DNA of 64,000 bases from G963677915 sp963677915 (GCA_963677915.2 CAXXGE010000038.1:112603-176602), one strand, 5' to 3'. Positions 53,497 to 61,900 are shown, counted from the stretch's first letter. Made by a program: numbers and translations. Notes: generated by a model from the letters alone, not told the origin.

Positions 53497-55251
53497 ATGT
53501 ATCATGATTTTTTGATTAAAATTCCTGAGAACACCGGAAAAATTACGTATAATCGACGCGGAGATACCACCTATGTCGAATATACATATGCTCGTAAATA
53601 CAATCCCGAAAAGAAATATAACGTACCTCAAAGGACAACGATCGGAAAACAATCCAAAGCAGATGCAAGCATGATGCAACCAAATCATAACTTCTCCAAA
53701 TTCTTTCCTGAGATTGCTTTGCCTGACGAACGGAACAACTCTGGCCGGAGCAGTTGCCTTCGTACTGGTGCCTATCTTGTCATTCGAAAGATTATGGAAG
53801 AATACAAACTCCCTGAAATTCTTTCGGATTATTGGGATGATAGAGGCGTTGGACTTTTTCTTGACCTTGCTGCCTATTCCATTATCTGCGAGAATAATGC
53901 CGGGCAGTATTATCCTGATTACGCATACAACCACCCGCTTTTTACCCAGGATATGAAAATATATAGCGACTCTACTGTTTCGCGTTTTCTTGCTTCTGTA
54001 TCCGACGATGACAGAGTGGGTTTCCTGAACAGCTGGAATGCTAGCAGAAACTATAGGGATCAGATCTATATTTCCTACGATTCTACAAATAAAAACTGTC
54101 AGGCGGGAGAGATAGAAATGGCCGAATTCGGTCATGCTAAAGATAACAAGGGCGTACCGATATTCAACTATTCCATCGCCTATGACACGGATAATAAAGA
54201 GCCCTTGTTCTATGAAGCCTATTCCGGAAGTATTGTTGATGTTTCGCAATTACAGAACATGCTGGAAAAAGCCAAAGCTTATGGATACAAGAAGATTGGG
54301 TTCATCCTTGACCGAGGATACTTCAGTAAGGGAAACATTCAGTACATGGATTCCTGTCATTATGATTTTGTTATTATGGTTAAAGGTATGGCTGCCTTTG
54401 TCGAAAAACTCATCCTTGAAAACAAAGGTAGTTTTGAGAAAAAGAGAGCGCATGTCATTCCGGAATATAACACATATGGAAAGACGGTAAAATCCAAGCT
54501 CTATCCAGATGATGAGAAAGACCGATATTTTCACATTTATCATAAAATCAAAAAAGAAAGTTCAGAACGTGGTGTTTTCGAAGAAAAAATACAGAGAATG
54601 ACGGAGTATCTGGAGAAACAAGAAGGAAAGACAATTACTTTTGGCGAAGCCTATCAATGGTACTTTGATATTTTCACCCATAAGCAGGACGATGGTGCCT
54701 ACAAATTTATGTACGCCAAGGAAAAGGCTGAAGTCATAGAAAAGGAACTGGAGATGTGCGGTTATTTTGTGATTGTCACCTCTAAAAAAATGACCGCAAA
54801 AGAAGCATTGACACTTTATAAAAGCAGAGACGCATCAGAGAAACTGTTCCGTGGAGACAAGTCTTATCTTGGCAACAAGAGCTTGCGTGTGTCCGGTAAC
54901 GAATCAGCAGCGGCCAAGATCTTTATAGAGTTTGTTGCTCTTATTGTACGTTGCAAACTATATACACAACTCAAGGCGATGATGGCTGAAATGTCAAAAA
55001 GGCCCAATTACATGACCGTTCCGGCTGCTTTGAAGGAGCTTGAAAAAATCGAACTGATACGACAGATGGACAATGTTTACAGGCTTGATCATGCAGTGAC
55101 AGCAACACAGAAGACAATACTAAAAGCATTTGGCCTGGATGAGAAATACATCCATGCAAGGGCCAACAGACTTAGCGAACAATTAAAGGTAGCGGCTAAG
55201 CCGGAAAGGGATGAGGATAATGGCACGGACGAGGAAGACGATATCGATTGA
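53497..55251 (+). CDS. IS1634/IS4-type transposase, element A
   Basis: 584 residues from ATG 53497, with GTGGAGG upstream (53485 is a less likely start ahead of it). DDE/RNase-H-like core of the IS4 superfamily: first Asp in YISYDSTNKN (about 195), second in FILDRGYFS, and the Y-2-R-3-E-6-K signature in YKSRDASEKLFRGDK. The length fits the IS1634 group (about 530-600). Complete, and 99 percent alike to the element B copy, differing for example by Met/Ile in KF(M/I)YAKEK. Its last codons overlap the small ORF. Probably active. Confidence 0.93.
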   Translation: MYHDFLIKIPENTGKITYNRRGDTTYVEYTYARKYNPEKKYNVPQRTTIGKQSKADASMMQPNHNFSKFFPEIALPDERNNSGRSSCLRTGAYLVIRKIMEEYKLPEILSDYWDDRGVGLFLDLAAYSIICENNAGQYYPDYAYNHPLFTQDMKIYSDSTVSRFLASVSDDDRVGFLNSWNASRNYRDQIYISYDSTNKNCQAGEIEMAEFGHAKDNKGVPIFNYSIAYDTDNKEPLFYEAYSGSIVDVSQLQNMLEKAKAYGYKKIGFILDRGYFSKGNIQYMDSCHYDFVIMVKGMAAFVEKLILENKGSFEKKRAHVIPEYNTYGKTVKSKLYPDDEKDRYFHIYHKIKKESSERGVFEEKIQRMTEYLEKQEGKTITFGEAYQWYFDIFTHKQDDGAYKFMYAKEKAEVIEKELEMCGYFVIVTSKKMTAKEALTLYKSRDASEKLFRGDKSYLGNKSLRVSGNESAAAKIFIEFVALIVRCKLYTQLKAMMAEMSKRPNYMTVPAALKELEKIELIRQMDNVYRLDHAVTATQKTILKAFGLDEKYIHARANRLSEQLKVAAKPERDEDNGTDEEDDID

Positions 55252-55444
55252 GGAAAAGATTGCAAAGGCTAAAGAAAATTATGAAAAGGCAAAAATCAAG
55301 TATGATAATGCCGCTCGCGAACTTGAGAATCTTCAAGAAAAGAAACGTATGATACAGAAAGACGAACTGATTCAGGCAGTAGAAAAGAGCGGAAAAACAT
55401 ACGTTGAGATTATTGCATTCCTAGCAAGTGATACTACCGTTTAG
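55220..55444 (+). CDS. IS-associated small coiled-coil protein, element A
   Basis: 74 residues from ATG 55220, after GATGAGGATA; it overlaps the transposase by 32 bases. Basic start (MARTRKTISIEEKI), a long coiled coil (KENYEKAKIKYDNAARELEN), then a short tail ending TYVEIIAFLASD. It is present at the same place in all four elements of this type, although transposases and small proteins differ in sequence. Likely a transposition accessory or regulator; no family confirmed. Confidence 0.7.
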   Translation: MARTRKTISIEEKIAKAKENYEKAKIKYDNAARELENLQEKKRMIQKDELIQAVEKSGKTYVEIIAFLASDTTV

Positions 55445-55962
55445 AGGTGGCATCGAATGAGCATTTTGGACTTGAGTAGGAAAATGATGGGAAGTTAACA
55501 CTTATAGAATAAATGAAGTTGTGTATGAAGGTCTTTATGTAAAGAATCAGGTGTCTTTCGACGGAATTATTGGTGATCAACTGGAGTTAGAGATTTCAGT
55601 GGCTGTTAATAATGCGACTGATTTGTGTATACGATTACTATCATCTGGGGACGAATACGCTACGGTTGAGTATGATGGTGAAACTGGACAAGTTGCATTT
55701 GACCGAAACAATACTGGCACGAAAATATCCGGATTGGAAAAGCATGATATTAATCGGCGTGAAGTACAAATACCTGAAGAAAAAGGAGAATTGAACCTGC
55801 GAATTTTCATTGATAAGAGTACGGTTGAAATATTCATTAACGAAGGTTTATGTGTCATGAGCAGTACTGTTTTTCCGAAAAAGAATGGCAAAGGCATTCA
55901 ATTTGTTTCGAGAAATGGATGTAAACTGGAGAAGTTGATAAAATGGGACCTGGTGATTTGAT

Positions 55963-56832
55963 ATGACTAGATTATACGGTGCTATCGAGGCAGGAGGAAC
56001 CAAGTTTGTCTGTGCGGTGGCTGATGAAAATTTGAACATTATAGACAGGATGACGACACCGACACTGGAGCCGGAGAAGACACTGGAGGTATCCATCGGC
56101 TTTTTCAAAAAATATGAAATCGAAAAGCTGGGTATCGGCACGTTCGGACCGGTGGACATCCATCCTGAAAGTCCGGATTACGGCATGATACAAAATACAC
56201 CGAAACTCAAGTGGCGAAACGTCAACCTTTACAAGGCGTTCCACGAAGCTCTTGGCGTACCAGTCAAGATCGACACGGATGTCAATGCGGCAGCTCTTGG
56301 AGAGTACATCGACGGCTATGGAGTCGGCAAGAGAAGTGTACTGTATATTACAATCGGTACAGGCATAGGAGCCGGTTTCGTTCTTAATGGGGAAACCCTT
56401 TATGGTCTGACACATCCTGAGATGGGCCACATTGCCATAAGGCAGCGCAAGGATGACACTTTTGAAGGCATCTGCCCAACCCATGGCAACTGCTTTGAAG
56501 GCCTGGTGGCAGGTCCTGCAATCGAGGCGAGAATGGGCAAAAAAGGGCATCTGATACCTGAAGACGATCCGGTGTGGGAGCTCAATGCAGATTACATCGG
56601 ACAGGCGCTTGTCTCCTATAATCTGATCCTTTCACCTGAAGTGATTCTGATCGGCGGCGGTGTTTCCCAGCAGGAGCACATGTTCCCGAAAATCAGGGAG
56701 GCATTCAAGAGATACATGAACGGCTATGTCGTCCATCCGGCATTGGAGGATTTGGATAGTTACATTAGATATCCCCAAAATGGTCAAGATGCAGGAATGA
56801 TTGGTTCCTTCCACCTAGCCATAAGGGCTTAA
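55963..56832 (+). CDS. ROK-family fructokinase, locus 3 (mosaic)
   Basis: 289 residues. ROK motifs as in the 27147 copy: GAIEAGGTKFVCAVADE, VKIDTDVNAAALGE, TIGTGIGAGFVLNG, and zinc loop CPTHGNCFEG. It converts fructose to fructose 6-phosphate. The first about 130 bases and the last about 30 bases match the broken locus 1 copy (start MTRLYGAIE, end SFHLAIRA), while the middle about 700 bases are near-identical to locus 2: a mosaic. It follows the GH32 stop by one base, so it was translated with that gene; with the GH32 now interrupted its expression may depend on IS-borne read-through. Confidence 0.93.
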   Translation: MTRLYGAIEAGGTKFVCAVADENLNIIDRMTTPTLEPEKTLEVSIGFFKKYEIEKLGIGTFGPVDIHPESPDYGMIQNTPKLKWRNVNLYKAFHEALGVPVKIDTDVNAAALGEYIDGYGVGKRSVLYITIGTGIGAGFVLNGETLYGLTHPEMGHIAIRQRKDDTFEGICPTHGNCFEGLVAGPAIEARMGKKGHLIPEDDPVWELNADYIGQALVSYNLILSPEVILIGGGVSQQEHMFPKIREAFKRYMNGYVVHPALEDLDSYIRYPQNGQDAGMIGSFHLAIRA

Positions 56833-56837
56833 ATAGA

Positions 56838-57020
56838 TTGGGCGTGAACCAACAGATGATTATTTCAGAAATCAGAAAGAATATGATTGAATATTACGAA
56901 AAACTTTTTTATAAAGGTGCATTGACAGCTGGAGATGAAATCAGAAGAATCCAAGAATCGTCAGATACTGAACTTATTAATATGATGGTAAATAACAAGT
57001 ATCATCTTACACTAAAGTGA
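56838..57020 (+). CDS. Small unknown protein (ORF1 of a tandem pair)
   Basis: About 54-60 residues; the start is uncertain (TTG 56838, GTG 56844 or ATG 56856). No family recognised. Reads IISEIRKNMIEYYEKLFYKG then IRRIQESSDTELINMMVNNK, mostly helical and charged. Two related sequences exist: an IS-interrupted second ORF just downstream with a similar pattern (INEIRKILNKNYEEMYHKGC), and shortened copies at 18836 and 19868 lacking 69 bases between two GAAATCAGAA repeats, an in-frame loss of 23 codons. It may be an accessory of the fructoside locus or a non-functional leftover. Confidence 0.45.
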   Translation: MGVNQQMIISEIRKNMIEYYEKLFYKGALTAGDEIRRIQESSDTELINMMVNNKYHLTLK

Positions 57021-57217
57021 GGGGAATGTGATATTGCTTATTAATGAAATAAGGAAAATCCTGAATAAAAACTATGAAGAAATGTATCATAAAGGCTGTG
57101 TTACAGCTTTGTACGAAATAAATGTTAACTTCTCAGAATTATCCTACTCAGAATTGAAATTCTGTTTTTAAAAAGCCGATAAACCCTATATGTGAACTTC
57201 CAGAAAAAGTAGACCTA

Positions 57218-57258
57218 AACAGCATGCATCGAACAGGATATTCTACGATGCATGCTGT
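57218..57258 (-). terminator. Terminator of element C
   Basis: AACAGCATGCATCG pairs perfectly with CGATGCATGCTGTT (14 bp). On the minus strand it follows the small ORF and leads into TTTAGGTCTACTTTTT. It overlaps the left subterminal motif TAGACCTAAA (57210-57219). Confidence 0.75.
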
Positions 57259-57265
57259 TTGATGG

Positions 57266-57508
57266 TTAATACTCTTCTTCTGACCCGACTGTTCCGGTTG
57301 TGATTATATATCGCATAATATCATCATATGAACGATCACTTTTTGCGATTGCAGTCATGATTTCTTCCGCTCGAATTGCGTCTCTTTTATCTAAAAGTTT
57401 CTTCAAGAGCGCCGTAGCTGTGTCATACTTTTTCTTCGCCTTGACAACATCTTCTTGAGCTTTTTCGATTTTTTGTTCCAACAATTCCTTCCCTGTAGTT
57501 CTGGCCAT
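57266..57508 (-). CDS. IS-associated small coiled-coil protein, element C
   Basis: 80 residues with the start at 57508 after GGAGAATGGGA. Pattern as in element A: MARTTGKELLEQKIEKAQED, then KKKYDTATALLKKLLDKRDA, then a tail SDRSYDDIMRYIITTG. It lies ten bases after the transposase stop. Only the charge and heptad pattern and the Lys-x-Tyr-Asp centre are shared with A and D copies, so the position is better conserved than the sequence. That argues for a structural role, perhaps as a partner of its own transposase. Confidence 0.7.
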   Translation of the reverse strand: MARTTGKELLEQKIEKAQEDVVKAKKKYDTATALLKKLLDKRDAIRAEEIMTAIAKSDRSYDDIMRYIITTGTVGSEEEY

Positions 57509-57518
57509 TCCCATTCTC

Positions 57519-59222
57519 CTATCTCTTTAACTGACTGGTTTTTAAAATATTGCTGATCTCTGTGGCTTTATGTTTTACATTAATCTCATCGATTCCAAAT
57601 GCTTTAAGTATTGTCTTCTGCCTTGCTGTCACCGCATGGTCCAACCTATAGATATTATCTGTCTGCCTTGACATCTCTATTTTTTCAAGCTCCCTGATTG
57701 CCGCAGGAACAGTCATATAATTCGGCTTTTTCCCCATATCTCTCATCGCTTCCATTAAACCTGTGTACATTTTGTTTCTAATGACTAATGCAATAAATTC
57801 AATGAAAATTTTAGCAGCTGCCGATTCGTTCGTGTGAACACGGATGCTCTTGTTTCCTAGATAGGATTTATCTCCGGAAAACAGCTTCTCTGATCCGTCG
57901 CGACTCTTATACAAATGAATCGCTTCCTTTGCTGTCATTTTGTCAGAAGTCACAATGACAAAATAGCCGCATAGGTCGATTTCCCTTTCTGTAACGTCTG
58001 TGCGTTCTTCCGGATATATAAACATTTTGCTTGCTTCATCATAATGCATATTAAAATATTTCTGAAAGGATGGTCCAAAATCAATCTCTTCATTCACGTG
58101 CTCCATGAGATACGTTTTCATCTTCCTAATCTTGTTTTCAAACACCGTGCGCTCAGCAGCTTCTTTCGTCACACTATGATAAATGTGGAAATACCGTTCT
58201 TTTTTATCTGTTTCATAGAGCCTGGCCTTCACTGTCTTTCCATAGACGCCATAGTCATTCATATCGCAGGATCGCTTCTTTTCGAAGCTTCCGTGATGCT
58301 CTAAAACCAGATTGTTCACGAAAGAGGCCATTCCTTTTACCATAATGACAAAACCATAACCAAGGGAATCCATGTGTTCTATGTTGCTCTTGCTGAAGTA
58401 ACCCCTGTCCAAAATAAAGCTTATCTTCTGGTACCCATAGCCTTTTGCTTTATTCAGCATGATTCGCAATTGCGAGACATCTACTATGCTTCCGGGATAC
58501 TTTTCGTAAAACAAAGGCTCTCTGTTGTTGATGTCATAAGCGATTGCATAATTAAAAACAGGACTGCCGGTATCGACTTTCGGGTTTCCGTATTCCAGCA
58601 TTTCAATGTCGCCAGCCTGACAATTTTTGTTTGTAGAATCATAGGATATATATATTTTTTCTCTATGATTGCGACTTCCATTCCATTCATTCAAGAATCC
58701 CGCGCTTTGGTCCGTTGTAATCGAATGCAGAAAAGCTGATACGGTTGAATCGCTGTATATTTTCATACTTTTTGTGTAAAGCGGGTGATTATAGGCATAG
58801 TCAGGGTAATACTGTCCCGCATTGTTTTCCGTGATGATCGAATAGATGGCCAGATCAAGGAAGAGGCCCAAATCCCTATCCTTGAAATACATGCCAAGTA
58901 TTTCCTCAAGTTTATACTCCCGGATAATCTTATGAATCACAATATATGCCCCTATTCGAAGACAGCTGCTTCTGTCGGTTCTGCTTTCGCTCAGCGGCAA
59001 ATCCGCTCCCGGAAAATAGGTCAAAAAACTTTGGTTTGGCTGCATCATTGTATCATCCGCTTTTGACTGCTTCCCGATAGTCACTCTCTTCGGGAATGTA
59101 TACTTGCGTTCGGGATCATATATTCTGTCATATTCATATTTTATATAGGTGATATCGCCTCTTTTTTCGCGTAGAATTTTGCCTGGTGCTTCTGGAATTT
59201 TCACTAAAAAATCAAGATACAT
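57519..59222 (-). CDS. IS1634/IS4-type transposase, element C
   Basis: 567 residues from the ATG at 59222, with GGGAGG upstream (an earlier ATG at 59234 would place the ribosome site in the gene). Catalytic pattern intact: Asp in YISYDSTNKN, Asp in FILDRGYFS, and YKSRDGSEKLFSGDK for Y-2-R-3-E-6-K. Close in architecture to A/B but clearly a separate lineage; closer to fragment D in end sequence. A perfect 22-bp palindrome lies directly before its ribosome site and is likely the operator for self-control. Presumably active. Confidence 0.93.
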   Translation of the reverse strand: MYLDFLVKIPEAPGKILREKRGDITYIKYEYDRIYDPERKYTFPKRVTIGKQSKADDTMMQPNQSFLTYFPGADLPLSESRTDRSSCLRIGAYIVIHKIIREYKLEEILGMYFKDRDLGLFLDLAIYSIITENNAGQYYPDYAYNHPLYTKSMKIYSDSTVSAFLHSITTDQSAGFLNEWNGSRNHREKIYISYDSTNKNCQAGDIEMLEYGNPKVDTGSPVFNYAIAYDINNREPLFYEKYPGSIVDVSQLRIMLNKAKGYGYQKISFILDRGYFSKSNIEHMDSLGYGFVIMVKGMASFVNNLVLEHHGSFEKKRSCDMNDYGVYGKTVKARLYETDKKERYFHIYHSVTKEAAERTVFENKIRKMKTYLMEHVNEEIDFGPSFQKYFNMHYDEASKMFIYPEERTDVTEREIDLCGYFVIVTSDKMTAKEAIHLYKSRDGSEKLFSGDKSYLGNKSIRVHTNESAAAKIFIEFIALVIRNKMYTGLMEAMRDMGKKPNYMTVPAAIRELEKIEMSRQTDNIYRLDHAVTARQKTILKAFGIDEINVKHKATEISNILKTSQLKR

Positions 59223-59233
59223 AAGCCCTCCCA

Positions 59234-59350
59234 TTTAGGTCTATATAGACCTAAATATAGTATAGCATAACGCCCGTATTTCTGCAAGAAAAACCGCGGA
59301 AATACGGGCTCTATAGGATTTTTTTGAGATATATTTTTTCTTTAGGTCTA
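59234..59350 (-). promoter_or_regulatory. Element C: palindromic transposase operator, leader hairpin and right subterminal site
   Basis: TTTAGGTCTAT and ATAGACCTAAA form a perfect 22-bp palindrome at 59234-59255. GCCCGTATTTC (59272-59282) and GAAATACGGGC (59299-59309) form an 11-bp stem in the leader. TTTAGGTCTA at 59341-59350 lies 21-30 bases from the right end, and its complement TAGACCTAAA at 57210-57219 lies 20-29 bases from the left end. The same motif thus marks both ends and the transposase leader. Confidence 0.65.
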
Positions 59351-59468
59351 GAAATTATTGGAAGTTCACACTATAAAATAGTATCATAGCCCGGATTTTT
59401 CAGTTGAAAATTTCCGGGTTTTATGGTATTATTATTGAGTAGGATATCATTCTTAAGTGGAGGCCTTT

Positions 59469-61223
59469 ATGTATCATGATTTTTTGATTAAAATTCCTGA
59501 GAACACCGGAAAAATTACGTATAATCGACGCGGAGATACCACCTATGTCGAATATACATATGCTCGTAAATACAATCCCGAAAAGAAATATAACGTACCT
59601 CAAAGGACAACGATCGGAAAACAATCCAAAGCAGATGCAAGCATGATGCAACCAAATCATAACTTCTCCAAATTCTTTCCTGAGATTGCTTTGCCTGACG
59701 AACGGAACAACTCTGGCCGGAGCAGTTGCCTTCGTACTGGTGCCTATCTTGTCATTCGAAAGATTATGGAAGAATACAAACTCCCTGAAATTCTTTCGGA
59801 TTATTGGGATGATAGAGGCGTTGGACTTTTTCTTGACCTTGCTGCCTATTCCATTATCTGCGAGAATAATGCCGGGCAGTATTACCCTGATTACGCATAC
59901 AACCACCCGCTTTTTACCCAGGATATGAAAATATATAGCGACTCTACTGTTTCGCGTTTTCTTGCTTCTGTATCCGACGATGATAGAGTGGGTTTCCTGA
60001 ACAGCTGGAATGCTAGCAGAAACTATAGGGATCAGATCTATATTTCCTACGATTCTACAAATAAAAACTGTCAGGCGGGAGAGATAGAAATGGCCGAATT
60101 CGGTCATGCTAAAGATAACAAGGGCGTACCGATATTCAACTATTCCATCGCCTATGACACGGATAATAAAGAGCCCTTGTTCTATGAAGCCTATTCCGGA
60201 AGTATTGTTGATGTTTCGCAATTGCAGAACATGCTGGAAAAAGCCAAAGCTTATGGATACAAGAAGATTGGGTTCATCCTTGACCGAGGATACTTCAGTA
60301 AGGGAAACATTCAGTACATGGATTCCTGTCATTATGATTTTGTTATTATGGTTAAAGGTATGGCTGCCTTTGTCGAAAAACTCATCCTTGAAAACAAAGG
60401 TAGTTTTGAGAAAAAGAGAGCGCATGTCATTCCGGAATATAACACATATGGAAAGACGGTAAAATCCAAGCTCTATCCAGATGATGAGAAAGACCGATAT
60501 TTTCACATTTATCATAAAATCAAAAAAGAAAGTTCAGAACGTGGTGTTTTCGAAGAAAAAATACAGAGAATGACGGAGTATCTGGAGAAACAAGAAGGAA
60601 AGACAATTACTTTTGGCGAAGCCTATCAATGGTACTTTGATATTTTCACCCATAAGCAAGACGATGGTGCCTACAAATTTATATACGCTAAGGAAAAGGC
60701 TGAAGTCATAGAAAAGGAACTGGAGATGTGCGGTTATTTTGTGATTGTCACCTCTAAAAAAATGACCGCGAAAGAAGCATTGACACTTTATAAAAGCAGA
60801 GACGCATCAGAGAAACTGTTTCGTGGAGACAAGTCTTATCTTGGCAACAAGAGCTTGCGTGTGTCCGGTAACGAATCAGCAGCGGCCAAGATCTTTATAG
60901 AGTTTGTTGCTCTTATTGTACGTTGCAAACTATATACACAACTCAAGGCGATGATGGCTGAAATGTCAAAAAGGCCCAACTACATGACCGTTCCGGCTGC
61001 TTTGAAGGAGCTTGAAAAAATCGAACTGATACGACAGATGGACAATGTTTACAGGCTTGATCATGCAGTGACAGCAACACAGAAGACAATACTAAAAGCA
61101 TTTGGCCTGGATGAGAAATACATCCATGCAAGGGCCAACAGACTTAGCGAACAATTAAAGGTAGCGGCTAAGCCGGAAAGGGATGAGGATAATGGCACGG
61201 ACGAGGAAGACGATATCGATTGA
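59469..61223 (+). CDS. IS1634/IS4-type transposase, element B
   Basis: 584 residues, same start logic as in element A (GTGGAGG before ATG 59469). All DDE and Y-2-R-3-E-6-K residues are present; a handful of base changes relative to A, one of them replacing Met with Ile in KFIYAKEK. Both copies keep complete frames, consistent with recent transposition. The upstream part of the element, including its promoter-proximal leader, is intact because element C inserted about 70 bases inside the left end, ahead of the leader hairpin. Confidence 0.93.
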   Translation: MYHDFLIKIPENTGKITYNRRGDTTYVEYTYARKYNPEKKYNVPQRTTIGKQSKADASMMQPNHNFSKFFPEIALPDERNNSGRSSCLRTGAYLVIRKIMEEYKLPEILSDYWDDRGVGLFLDLAAYSIICENNAGQYYPDYAYNHPLFTQDMKIYSDSTVSRFLASVSDDDRVGFLNSWNASRNYRDQIYISYDSTNKNCQAGEIEMAEFGHAKDNKGVPIFNYSIAYDTDNKEPLFYEAYSGSIVDVSQLQNMLEKAKAYGYKKIGFILDRGYFSKGNIQYMDSCHYDFVIMVKGMAAFVEKLILENKGSFEKKRAHVIPEYNTYGKTVKSKLYPDDEKDRYFHIYHKIKKESSERGVFEEKIQRMTEYLEKQEGKTITFGEAYQWYFDIFTHKQDDGAYKFIYAKEKAEVIEKELEMCGYFVIVTSKKMTAKEALTLYKSRDASEKLFRGDKSYLGNKSLRVSGNESAAAKIFIEFVALIVRCKLYTQLKAMMAEMSKRPNYMTVPAALKELEKIELIRQMDNVYRLDHAVTATQKTILKAFGLDEKYIHARANRLSEQLKVAAKPERDEDNGTDEEDDID

Positions 61224-61416
61224 GGAAAAGATTGCAAAGGCTAAGGAAAATTATGAAAAGGCAAAAATCAAGTATGATAATGCCGCTCGCGAACTTGAGA
61301 ATCTTCAAGAAAAGAAACGTATGATACAGAAAGACGAACTGATTCAGGCAGTAGAAAAGAGCGGAAAAACATACGCTGAGATTATTGCATTCCTAGCAAG
61401 TGATACTACCGTTTAG
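61192..61416 (+). CDS. IS-associated small coiled-coil protein, element B
   Basis: 74 residues, identical to the element A protein except Ala for Val in TY(A/V)EIIAFLASD. It overlaps the transposase end by 32 bases and starts after GATGAGGATA. The tail-end substitution is the only difference, which suggests the protein is still under selection or that the copies are very young. Confidence 0.7.
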   Translation: MARTRKTISIEEKIAKAKENYEKAKIKYDNAARELENLQEKKRMIQKDELIQAVEKSGKTYAEIIAFLASDTTV

Positions 61417-61787
61417 AGATGGCATCGAATGAGCATTTTGGACTTGAGTAGGAAAATGATGGGAAGTTAACAATAAAAGGCTGCGACACGAAACAGATGA
61501 AGTGTTAGCGACAGGGCGATTTTGCATTAAAATGGCGTTTTGATAATGTTCATTTACGGCATAATCAGATAAGAATGCAATTGAACCTTTTAGTACTATC
61601 ATAGTACTGTATGCAATACCCCTACCGGGGGGTACACCTTTCCGCAAAACTCCAATTACGCCAAATAGTTTTATTATCCTTATCTCAACACATCTCGAGA
61701 CAGTCGTCAAGCTAGTCCGAGAATAGCGGAAGTTGTCAAGGTAGTTGTCCGATTTATTGAAAAGTTTCCGCTTATTTATTCCACGGT

Positions 61788-61900
61788 CCTGTTGACAACG
61801 AGCCTCTGCGGGCATGTCTCCAGCCATCGTCAGCATCCCCCTAAAAAGATGGGGATGCCCGCCGTAGCAGGCTTACATGCCCACCCTCATTGTCAACAGG
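61788..61900 (-). other. Nested long hairpin in the IS3 element's 3' non-coding end, copy 2
   Basis: The same three-tier inverted repeat as in copy 1 (CCTGTTGACAACGAG / CTCATTGTCAACAGG outer arms), preserved without change while OrfB has a lesion. Confidence 0.7.

Larger units (their letters stand above)
51477..55500 (+). mobile_element. IS1634/IS4-type element A (interrupted by an IS3-family element)
   Basis: Ends TGTTAACTTC ... GAAGTTAACA are perfect inverted repeats; target duplication CTTAT at 51472-51476 and 55501-55505. Net length without the nested IS and its 4-bp duplication is 2165 bp, equal to element B. Contents: transposase, small coiled-coil ORF, subterminal motif sites. Confidence 0.92.
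50445..55961 (+). pseudogene. GH32 beta-fructosidase split by nested insertion sequences, locus 3
   Basis: The 5' part (50445-51476, 344 codons) has PVGWLNDPNG with the nucleophile Asp, LQDFRDPKLI and MWECPDVF. The 3' part (55506-55961) holds the C-terminal beta-sandwich (LRIFIDKSTVEIFINEG). Removing the insertion 51477-55500 and one copy of the 5-bp duplication CTTAT joins ...EIEAY to RINEVVYEG in frame and gives a 495-residue enzyme with all catalytic residues. The insertion is therefore recent, with no further decay visible. The truncated N-terminal product may still contain the propeller's first part but lacks the full C-terminal domain. The fructokinase gene follows two bases after the stop. 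Confidence 0.92.
57191..59370 (-). mobile_element. IS1634/IS4-type element C (2180 bp, intact)
   Basis: Ends TGTGAACTTCC ... GGAAGTTCACA; target duplication CTATA at 57186-57190 and 59371-59375, inside element B's left end. Same layout as A/B but diverged; related to the truncated fragment D. The orientation is opposite to B. Confidence 0.93.
57123..61472 (+). mobile_element. IS1634/IS4-type element B (interrupted by element C)
   Basis: Ends TGTTAACTTC ... GAAGTTAACA; target duplication ATAAA at 57118-57122 and 61473-61477. Net length 2165 bp after removing element C and its 5-bp duplication, the same as element A. It is nearly identical to A and intact. Confidence 0.92.
57028..61508 (+). 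pseudogene. Small unknown ORF2 interrupted by element B
   Basis: A GTG start at 57028 with GAGGGGAAT upstream reads INEIRKILNKNYEEMYHKGC; the frame is split after the codons GAA-ATA-AA by element B (duplication ATAAA) and resumes at 61478 to give KGCDTKQMKC-stop at 61506-61508, 41 residues in total. It resembles ORF1 and may be a paralogue. Before the insertion it led directly into dispersed repeat copy 4. Confidence 0.5.

Noticed and set aside
59421..60515. A 364-codon open frame on the minus strand inside element B (also at 53449-54249 in A).
   Set aside because: It is fully antisense to the intact transposase, has no ribosome site, and its composition follows from the transposase codons. 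It is a shadow frame.
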